Shown here: positions 55,146 through 64,000 of the stretch, in pieces
How positions within the stretch are numbered: position 1 is the first letter of the stretch
Layout of the letters: every line of letters starts with the position of its first letter
From: Turnera subulata
Lineage: Eukaryota > Streptophyta > Magnoliopsida > Malpighiales > Passifloraceae
Assembly (NCBI GenBank): GCA_028386065.3
Contig: JAKUCV010006825.1
Location: 251,873-315,872, forward strand
Direction of reading: 5' to 3'
Length of the DNA stretch: 64,000 nucleotides
Made by a program: the position numbers and the translations under genes
The notes under the pieces: model-generated
Told to the model about the DNA's origin: nothing
Databases searched by the model: none
Seen by the model: the letters and a program-made list of their open reading frames with translations, nothing else

Positions 55146-56528
55146 GAAAAAGATTATTTTGTGATGGTGGTGTATGATTTTTAGCCCACGAATAGGGGTG
55201 GATAAAGGTGGGGAGCAGGGGCCGTAAGATCAAAAATTTATATCAGATTATATGAAATATATTAGTAATGTGTTGATGGCTGAATGGTTTGTGTGCTGTC
55301 GACCCCCCAAGAGGAATAAGGTTCGAGTCTGAAGGTCTTCGTTTTCTACCTGCTTTTCTCTATTTTCCCGTACAAGAGTTCAGCCCCTCTAATAATTTAA
55401 TTTTTCCTGGATCCGCCCTGCCCATGAAACACGTTTTTACGTGTTGGCCATATGTCTGTGTAACCCATGTGGTTCCTAATCTCATCTAAATACGGTTTCG
55501 AATTCTAGAAGTCTTGTGAACGGAGAAGATCAATATAAGGGAGCTCATATTTATACTCCCCCAGTTCATATTTCACACCCCTGCTCATGATTGTCTAATT
55601 TGGATACTAATTGACGAATATACCCTTTATACTCATTAAGAAAGATTAAAAGAAATCTCAAAACAAGATGCAGTGGAAGATAAGAAATCATAAATCTAAT
55701 CCTCGTAATTTAAGCAACTAAGAATAACGGTGTAGAACGGGCGGTTCAAAGTTGCTATCAGCACAGATATAGCCCCGCAAAGTGAATTTCCCTAATGTTC
55801 CTAAACGTAAATTTTTGACGTCAGCTATAACGTTATTGCTTTTTATCTTACGAGTGCCACGATAATAAAATTTTCATGTCAATAAAGTTGCAACACAAAA
55901 ATTATTTTTGAAGCTATTTTTTTATTCAATAATCAAATCAAATGACTGTAAATTGTTTCCCATGCTAAAATACTATGAAAGGCAAACTATTTTTATAATA
56001 TTCTTTAGTGTGTTCAAATAAAAAGTATATAATATCAACAATTGCAAAGAAATATAGTACCATTAGAAATTTGGAATAGGGGGAGAGAGAATGTTGGAAA
56101 AAGCAAGGAAGAGAATGACTTAACTTGATGAAATGGAGGAGGAAGATGGGTAGTGGGGATATTCGAGCCGAAAAACAACCATATTTTATTACACTGGTTG
56201 CATAATACCTAGACATACAGAGCCATGCAGATTGACACGGCAAGCACTGCCACGCGCGTTACTGTAACAATTACTGTATATTCATCTAACTAACATATTT
56301 TTATAAAATTTTAAAATTCATTTTGCTCCGTCTACCTCCACCACCAGTAAATCTGTTGATTTCTTCGCAAGTCCCATTATCAAAGTCATCCTTGGCCAAC
56401 CCATTACGATATAATCTCCGTATCATATGCCTTGAAATCCAACACTATATAACGTGAACCCACCACTTTTACCACTACATCATTCCCATAACAAATCCGT
56501 AACAATCAATCACGATAGTGTTTTTGGA
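55146..56528. other. Intergenic between the Copia element and the cystatin-like gene
   Basis: AT-rich, no gene recognised. A ~40-bp segment around ACGTGTTGGCCATATG at 55438-55475 repeats a segment at 44619-44660 on the other side of the Copia element. Confidence 0.4.
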
Positions 56529-56906
56529 ATGGAGTGAAAGTCCGGTTTTTACCATGTCTTCCTTCCCCTCCTCCTGCTCTGTCTCCTCTCGGCAGTAGTG
56601 ACAATTGAGGTTGGGGGATGGGTGCCTATCAAGGATATGGAAGACCCACACGTGAGAGAGGTAGCGCAACATGCGGTGAGTGAGCATGGTAGGTTGAAGC
56701 GCCTCCAGTTGAAGATGGACAAAGTTGTAGAAGGAGAGACCCAGGCGGATTCAGGCATCACATACCGCCTTGTGGCGACCGTGGAGGAGGAGGGAGCAGA
56801 TACCAAAGACTACACAATTGTTGTTGTTGAGGAGAATGCAAAACTGCATCTAAAATCTTTTAAAAAGGTTGTGATTAAGAGTGAGAGTAGTCATAAGGCA
56901 ATGTGA
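56529..56906 (+). pseudogene. Phytocystatin-like gene with stop at codon 3
   Basis: In one frame from the ATG at 56529 (ATG GAG TGA) the sequence has a signal peptide (VFLPLLLLCLLSAVV) and a CYS5-type cystatin domain. The domain reads GGWVPIKDMEDPHVREVAQHAVSEH, then DKVVEGETQADSGITYRL and KDYTIVVVEEN, ending at TGA 56904-56906. Family members are secreted inhibitors of papain-type cysteine proteases. Three hallmarks are altered. The helix motif has G where N is usual (EHG). The inhibitory QxVxG loop reads QADSG, with D for V. The C-terminal Pro-Trp is absent. With the TGA at codon 3, expression would need the internal ATG at 56598, giving no signal peptide. Probably decaying. Length (about 125 residues) is normal. 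Confidence 0.78.
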
Positions 56907-57635
56907 TCAATGAATCATTTTTTGTGCTTGCAATTATATTTTTGTAATAACATGTATGTGTATGAAATTTTTGGACTCAAAATTGTTTATCATATTTATA
57001 ATAAATAAAAAACGTTTTGTATTATATAACTAAACAATGTAGTAATTCTATGATATAAAAATCCTTCCTCACCATTTAGTCCTTATGCTTAATGGTGTGG
57101 TTGCAACCACCACGAGAGATTCCTTACCAACTTAGATGTCTTGCATGGAGTTTACAGTTTTTTCTGCTCTTTTTTTTTTTTTTTATACCTATGAGAGGAA
57201 TTAAATAATTTCCAAAGGAATATATTTTTAGTCCTTTTACATCAAAATGTTGGTACAGCCTTGCTTAAAATATTAGCAAGACTTAAGCATGGAAACTTTG
57301 CAAATTATGATTTCCCTTATTTCCACTTCTTTCAATCTCAACTTTATCTTATTTTGACTAATTCAATTTCTTATCCTAAAAAAAATATTTGATTTTGCTT
57401 TACTAATTTCAATTTTTATCCTGAATTAATTTTATGATTTATTTTTGCTACAATTGATTTTATGGTAGCCTTGTGTGGTCTAATTCATTAATATATACCC
57501 TGACATTACTAATTTGATTAAGTTAGTTAGTGTTTTAATTTTGTTAAGCAACATTCAGTTGCTAACCGTATAAGTTTCAGTTGTAAATTAGTGAATTTGC
57601 AAGACACAACGGATTGAATGTTAATTTTGTCATTG
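56907..57635. other. Intergenic, nothing recognised
   Basis: AT-rich DNA downstream of the cystatin-like gene, with a T-run at 57172-57184 and no recognisable coding or repeat family. It ends with the left copy of a LINE target duplication (57621-57635). Confidence 0.4.
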
Positions 57636-58015
57636 CTATTTTTTTTTATTCTAATCGATTGAGTTTATTAATCAAAACAATATATACAAAGAATATGGAA
57701 CTCAGGGCATACACCATTTAGGTTCCAAATCATAAACAACACCCACAGATTTGAACCCGATTGTTTAGAGAAAGCGATTGTTACAGCTTGTCCGGAACAC
57801 CAACCCCTAAAGGGCTCAGGAGACGACAAGACCGCTCTCGCGTTGTAAGGAAACCGGGGATGTAAATCTTAAACCACCCGAAGGCCCTTACAAGCACTAA
57901 ATCAAACAGCACGTCCATGTGCAACGCCTTGCCATTAAAAATAAGTGCGTTACGAGCAAGCCAGATAGACCACAACATAGTAAGACCCAACATCATCCAA
58001 GCTTGTTCCGATTTT
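57636..58015 (-). mobile_element. 5'-truncated LINE insertion with 15-bp target duplication
   Basis: It is flanked by TTAATTTTGTCATTG at 57621-57635 and 58016-58030. On the minus strand it encodes MLWSIWLARNALIFNGK and VLVRAFGWFKIY, the C-terminal part of plant LINE ORF2 (compare 44339-44480). It ends in AATAAA-like sequence and a short poly-A (T run at 57639-57647 on plus). Confidence 0.85.
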
Positions 58016-58030
58016 TTAATTTTGTCATTG

Positions 58031-58819
58031 TTATTGCTATTGTTTTCAATGAAATATGTCTAGAAATTTTGAATATTATTAAAAAAACATAGCTAATGAG
58101 CATATAATAGCAAATTAATAATATTTCGTAGATTTTTATGGGAATCCGCATAGAGAAAAAAATAGTAAAAGAGCTGATTAATTTGAGAGACTATTAGGTT
58201 AAGATATTCTATATCTAGAGAATACATGTGTTCCGATAAAGCTATAGTATTGACGCTCAATATGATTGCAAAATCTTAAACCAAAAATATAAAACCTGAA
58301 AAGAAACAATGGCAGAAATAAAAAAAAAATTCTTACAGATAAAGTAAGTTACATTTATTAAATCAGCATGAGAAGAAACAAAAAATAATTAATTTATTTT
58401 TAAGAATATTAAATTATAATATTAGCTTTCACTATGAGTCTTAAAAAAATAAAAACAAAAAGCAACAAAAAATATTATGAATTATATTACCTTGATGTAA
58501 TATAAACATAAAGAAACAAATTGATAAGTTTTTTAAAAAGCTTTGATATTATATTAGGTTCTGAAGTACCTCTTTTATTTTTAAATTCACCATTCATATT
58601 CCTTAAAATAGAATTAAGTTTTAGTTTATTTTTATTTTTTAAAAATAAACTAAAACTTAATATATTTGCTTGTTAAAAGAATAATTTGACTATGTTATCC
58701 TTCATTTCAAATCCTAAATTATATATTTACAACCTTCAAAGAATTCCTCAATCCACATATTTTTATATCCTTGTAATCACAATCATAGTTATCGGAGGAA
58801 GCGAGTTATAAAGAGAAAA
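58031..58819. other. AT-rich intergenic with a perfect 21-bp hairpin
   Basis: No gene. The inverted repeat arms are 58614-58634 and 58640-58660 (beginning TTAAGTTTTAGTTTATT), separated by five T's. It could be a small foldback element or MITE core. Confidence 0.6.
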
Positions 58820-61067
58820 TGAAACACCTTGACCTCCATTTACCCGGTACACGGTGTTTACTGTACAACAGTGCCGACACGTGGCACAAACTACGAATGA
58901 AACAGTAAATCTGGCCCATCGGCCCAGTGTCATAACACGTCACCCGACCTCGGGGACATCAAACAAGGCACAGCGGAAGCAATTATAATCTCAATGTCAA
59001 CATATGCAAAATCCGATACGGACTAATGGATCCGAGTTTTGTCCGATAGTATGCCACAGCCACAGGAATGCATCATACCTGTACCATGAAGAACTCCTCC
59101 TACGGGATGAAACCCCGCAGGCGAGGGGTGAGTCCGAAATACTCACCAGTACAAAATGTACAATCATGGATAAACAGTAATATGCAGGCAACCATAATAC
59201 TCAAGGAAGGAAATATAGACAACAACCACAAATATACCAAAGACATAACTAAACAAGTTTGCACCAAGGCTAAAAGACAAACCATACATTCAACTGAATC
59301 TTAACTGAGCAAAGGCTAAAAGACTTTAATTAAATTCCAATTTTATCTTCCGGGCCCCGTCACGGATAAGCTAGGATCGTACCAGGTTATCAACCTATTT
59401 CGGGTGCCAGACCAAAACCAAACCCGGGATCAACATCCCAATAACCAAAACCAGGGGTCAACACCCCAATAACAAACCGGCATCAACATGCCCATCATAA
59501 TAACCAGGTCATGGCCACCACAAAATAGTCTCTAACCCTGAGTCGTATCACTACTTACCATATGACACTTAATCATCATCACAATTCCTTAGATTAATTA
59601 TCTTTCACAATAGTTAACAGATCATCCACTGCTAACAACCAAGTCTCATATCCAAACCATCAACAATTCCGTATCACCAGGTAATCATAGTGAATATAGC
59701 ATAGCTCAACGGTTCAATCAACAACAAAACACATCCAACAGAGCAATACAGGCACATATTTGAGGTTATCCATCCTCACTACCAAATCATATAAGGAATC
59801 CACAGAGTTCAGTTACATGATTCAAACCATCAACAATATTCACAGAAACCATAACAACTCAACAGTTCAATCAAACAATTCAAGAATTAGAGAAACACAA
59901 CAGTATTACAGACAACATATCAAGAGTTATCCATCCCCACCTGGTATGTCTCTGAAATCAGCACATAATCCATATAGTTTTTATTTGTCCCTATATCATG
60001 TCAATACATATAATCACATATAATGCACATCCAAGAATCTAGTGCATGAGATTAATTATTATTTCTTCTCTTTTTTTTTTATATTCCGTTTATTCACAGT
60101 TGTCATCGTTACCGTCGTCCCAAGTTCGTTTCCATTGTTCGTTTCCTTTACGGCGGTAAAATAATTATAGCCCATAAAATACTTGTAGTCTATAATATGA
60201 GATAAATAATATTTCATAAAATAGCCGAGAAAATAACAATAAATGTGTATACGTTTGGCAAACAATGATTATAAAATAGTGGAAGCGACAAATACGTCAA
60301 AAGGCTTATAATATTATATCCGATAATAATTCCGTTAAATGGAAAATATTTCCATAAGTAAGAAATAGATATGGCCGATATGTGGTATAAAATAATTATA
60401 ACGTAATGTGTAGTGTAATATTTATGTATATAACCAGTAATAAAATATTGTTACTGTTATATAATCTTTTGTCAAAATTATAATACCACTATTACGCTAG
60501 CAAGATACTTCTGGTCGGTTATATATATATTAGACTTATAAATACATGGTTAAATCCCAAATTAATATCATTTTTAATCCACAAATTAAATCATTAATTA
60601 CATACTTATATACTGCGTCCATATATGTGGTATATCATTTATATAGCCAAATATATATATATATATATATTTATAATCCAAACTAAAATTATTTAATTAT
60701 ATTCCAAAATAAAATTATGGCTCAATATTATTTAACCAAAGAAGATATCGGTAATACGATATATATACATATATATAAAAATAAAACTTGGTAAATTAAC
60801 TAAGTCATGGCCTTAGCCCACAAGAACGAAAATAATCATAATAAAAATGTACCTTTATAAATCTAGGCCCTTTATAATATTACTAGCTAAACCATAATTA
60901 ATGTAATTTGATAAATTAAGTTTGGTGGACTTATAATAAAACAACTTAGGATTGATTAAATAAAAGGCTTAATTTAATATTACGGCCTACGATAATAATT
61001 AGCCCAAACGGAATTAGTACAACCGAAAAAAAATATGATATAGCCCAAACGGAAATTAGAGACATAA
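58820..61067 (-). repeat. Tekay-like LTR, 5' part cut by a Helitron
   Basis: On the minus strand the end reads GTGTTTCA next to 58820. It contains the conserved GGGGTGAGTCCGAA block (59125), the AGATAAAATTGG block (59338, inverted) and a hairpin cluster (59426-59492). It then becomes AT-rich with GGCC..GCCCA motifs up to the Helitron at 61068. No primer site follows the end, so it is a solo or truncated LTR. Confidence 0.75.
59426..59492 (-). other. Short-hairpin cluster in the 58820 LTR
   Basis: Plus-strand reading: GGGAT-CAAC-ATCCC (59426-59439), GGGGT-CAAC-ACCCC (59454-59467) and GGCAT-CAAC-ATGCC (59479-59492). Same loop, three different stems, each fully paired. Confidence 0.72.
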
Positions 61068-63849
61068 TCTATATATATACTATATATAAAAGCACGAAGT
61101 CCCAAATTTTGCTAAATAGAAATACGAAAATACCCTTATCTTTACAATTATAATTGAAGGCTTAATAGTCATTTAAATTTTTTTTCTTAACGACAGAAAA
61201 TTGACTCTTGATGACGGCAAGCAAATTTTACCAACACTTTGATGACGGATTCTACCAACACTTTTCTCAATACCGAATTTTCATAATGACGACTGTTTTT
61301 TTGTATTTAAGAGTATGCTTAAATAAGAGTATGCTCATCGAATACAATTGTATTCTACTTACGGCAAATACAACCAGAGTTGAGGTGAAGAAATACAATA
61401 CTGATTATTTAAGAGTTGAGGTGAAGAAATACAATACAGATTGTTTAAGTTCACTTGGATTCTACCCATAATAATCAGTTCCCCAAGTGATCATAACTCC
61501 TGGAAATTTGACGTAGAACTCCTGAAAAAAAAAGGGGTGAAGATTATGGAAAATTGAGGTGAAGATCAACATCGTATCCCACCTGGTAATTCTCTTTTTT
61601 TCCTTTAAAAAAAAAAGGTTTTGTCCATATACATAAATTCATCGCTTAAGGTTATAACTCTTGCTCCTATATACAAAAATTGATAGCTTAAGTGAAATTC
61701 CTTGGGATTGGATAATTAACCAAACACTGGAACCAGAGATGAAAACATAGAAAATTAATTCAAAACCTGCATATGTGAAGGAATTACTGAATAATTATCA
61801 CATTACACATACAAGTTAAGACTCTACATGCGTAAAAGAATTACTGAAAGAAAAACACGACAACGAGGTAGGATAACGTACATAACGAGTTTTATTTTAC
61901 CAACAACAGCAAAATACCCGTAGCAAAATATGTTTAGAGAGTATTGCAACTCCATGCCCAGGATACAGGCTTTACCAATAGAATCTAGCTACACAGCTAA
62001 TAACCAGACCATATAATCCAAGACAAGTATCCCACAAGAGTTATGGGATCATCATCCGCAGACATATGGATCCCATGAGCAATATACATAAATGCCTTTC
62101 ACAATTAAAAATTACAACAAAACCACACACCAACCAGTCCCTTTGTATCCAACAAGTTAAGTTAATTAACATCATTCCATTACCACACCATCTCAAGAGC
62201 AAAAATAAGTGAACTGAGAAACAGAAAAAAACAAAATAATAGACCTGCATATAATTTTGCTCCTACTGTAATTGAAATTCCATAGGATGGGATTCGATAG
62301 ATTGTTCTCTTAGATTGCTATACATATTTAAAGATTGCCCAAGATATTACAACTCGCTACATACATATTAGCCTTTTAAAAAATAGCTACGTGCATATGG
62401 TATATGATCAAAATTAACATTGTTCTTTCACTTCGAATGCTGACTAAATCGAAATAGTCGAAATTGTATTATTTCGCTCTAAAGAAGGTTGCTTAATTAA
62501 TCATTGAATCTTTGATTATTCATATCTATTTTCTTTACAGCCGGTACGAGATCATACTCATATTTGTTATGGCTCCCGAAAGAAAGAAGAGAAGTTCTTA
62601 TAATTTGTTTACCCACCAACAAGGAGAAGTAATTATCGCAACGAATATACAAAATACAAAGAAGAGGAATTTTGCCAATGTCTCATGTGATGAATCAAGT
62701 TCACAAAATAACAATCAAGACAACAAAAAAAAGGACAAAATCTCGAATTATTCCTCAAACTTGCAAATGTTCTGACCTGTGCATATTGTAGTGCTAAAAA
62801 ATTTGAATTTTCGAACCGGTTTCATTTTGTTGTGGTAATGGAAAAGTGCATTTTTCTTCACCAAAATATGAAGATGATTTATATAATTTGTTCACCTCAT
62901 TAACACCAGAATCTCAAGAGTTCCGAACAAATATTAGAGCATACAAGAGTATATTCTCATTTACATCTTTCGGTGTTAACTTAGATAAGGAACTTGCATC
63001 GTCCAAACAAGGAGTGTATACATTCAAAGCACAAGGCCAAATTTATCATAATTTGTCGGGATTGGTACCGACATAAAGCACCCCCAAATATTTTCAGCTT
63101 TACTTTTACGATACTAACAATGAGTTGCAGAACAGGATGCAAATCATTAAAGATGCCAACTTGAATGAAAGTATCATGAAGAAGTTGATGGATATTCTTG
63201 AAGGAAATCCTTATGCTCAATTTCTGAAAACATTAAAAATTTTTCATTCTTTTGAAAAGCTTCATATACATATCCATACGAATTCATCTCTTGATCAGCG
63301 TGTATATAATGCACCTACATCAGAACAGGTTGCTGCAATATGGATTGAAGGTAATAATGCTAATGTACCTTTTGAGAGAAATATTGTAGTTCATGCTTAT
63401 TCGGGACAGAAACATACGGTGAAGCATTACTACAGTTGTTATAACGCATTGCAATATCCTCTATTGTTTCCGAAAGGCGAAGTTGGTTGGCATCAAAATA
63501 TCAAGAAAAGAAATCAAGTGAATGGTGGATCTAGAAGTAACACAGTTGACAATAATAACGTTGGCCCTGTATTTTCGTCTGCTGATGAAATATTTGAACG
63601 AGAAGATCAAGGTATGACAAACAATTATCTCCTAATATTTTTTTACATTATATTTTAAAAGAGAAAGGAAAAAAATTTACATTCATAATCAAAAGAAACA
63701 ATGCCATAGCTTATATACTACTATTATTATAATTAATATTTGAACGATATGTTACTAATTTTTAAAAAAACAATGTTAGCATATTATTATTATTGGTGAT
63801 TGTTAGTATAAATACCATATCACGTGCATCGCACGTGCACAAAAACTAG
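61068..63849 (+). mobile_element. Helitron, truncated internally
   Basis: The 5' end TCTATATATATACTATATAT follows an A (61067). The 3' end has a perfect hairpin CACGTGC-ATC-GCACGTG (63821-63837), then CACAAAAA and CTAG (63846-63849) followed by T. Insertion between A and T fits the family. It carries the N-terminal part of a Rep-helicase gene. A tandem pair of about 36-bp repeats (GAGTTGAGGTGAAGAAATAC) lies at 61377-61450. Confidence 0.87.
62572..63658 (+). pseudogene. Helitron Rep/helicase-like protein, N-terminal part, broken
   Basis: From the ATG at 62572 (MAPERKKRSSYNLF) the protein runs with frame breaks near 62775, 62850 and 63076. It has the cysteine/glycine-rich front (AYCSAKKFEF), YKSIFSFTSFGVNLDKEL, VYTFKAQGQIYHNLSGLVP, then FYDTNNELQNRM. 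The open piece 63125-63658 contains YNAPTSEQVAAIWIEG, NIVVHAYSGQKHTVKHYYSCYNALQYPLLFPKGEVGWH. These precede the Rep domain in plant Helitrons. The HUH Rep motif and the helicase are missing, so it depends on another element for movement. Confidence 0.83.
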
Positions 63850-64000
63850 TATTATATAAAAGCACCAACTCTAGAAAAGCCGGTAAATTGACCCCATTAC
63901 CCTTCATTAATTAAAATTGACCAAAGTACCCTTAATTAATTAATTATTATTATTATTATCAACATTAACTATTTTTCAACTAACGACAAGCATGCCACTA
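63850..64000 (+). mobile_element. Possible start of a second Helitron
   Basis: Directly after the first Helitron, TATTATATAAAAGCACCAAC resembles the first Helitron's TATATATAAAAGCACGAAG (61080-61098), a typical 5' end. The exact TC terminus is not visible and the element leaves the window. Confidence 0.5.

Overview
The window is plant nuclear DNA, almost certainly a eudicot and possibly an asterid. Evidence: an intron-containing 11S globulin gene with a legumin-type RY promoter element, a phytocystatin-like gene, and dense nested plant transposons (Ty3 Tekay/Del chromovirus, Copia, L1-type LINEs, hAT, Helitron). No rRNA, tRNA, CRISPR or prokaryotic gene organisation was seen. Only the 11S globulin gene (35204-37023, minus strand) looks like an intact host gene. 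A cystatin-like gene (56529-56906) has a stop at codon 3.

Layout. 1-10268: a Tekay-type chromovirus, preceded by the integrase of a second copy fused to an LTR end, with a solo LTR (1797-3486) inside gag. 10269-12820: a Helitron-derived AT-rich repeat followed by the left halves of two nested solo LTRs. 12821-13368: a LINE RT fragment. 14437-24741: a Copia gag/protease fragment split by a complete 9-kb non-autonomous Ty3-type element (15490-24499, target duplication GGGAT). That element carries no gag-pol but three other small genes. 24828-30257: a nearly complete LINE. 30258-35200: decayed intergenic DNA with LINE and LTR remnants. 35204-37184: the 11S globulin gene and promoter. 37350-44618: a LINE fragment, a Helitron 3' end with an AT-rich repeat array, the right halves of the two solo LTRs (now inverted), and a LINE 3' end. 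44840-55145: a Copia element (target duplication GAAAA) with a 4.2-kb hAT element in one LTR. 56529-58015: the cystatin-like gene and a short LINE insertion. 58820-61067: another Tekay-like LTR. 61068-63849: a Helitron, followed head-to-tail by what looks like a second one.

Three things stand out. (1) Two nested solo LTRs and one LINE are each split into complementary halves around 12.8 kb and 44.0 kb. Flipping the intervening 31 kb, which contains the 11S gene, restores a perfect CTATT target duplication, so this looks like an inversion (or a scaffolding error). (2) Four diverged LTRs carry arrays of short hairpins at a similar place, whose stems change by compensatory substitutions while the 4-nt loop stays GTYK. 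The same LTRs share a mini-exon bounded by splice-site-like sequences upstream of the hairpins. (3) An unrecognised protein family, fused to the start of a LINE-type endonuclease domain, sits antisense inside two unrelated retrotransposons, with mostly synonymous differences and the same stop position in both copies.
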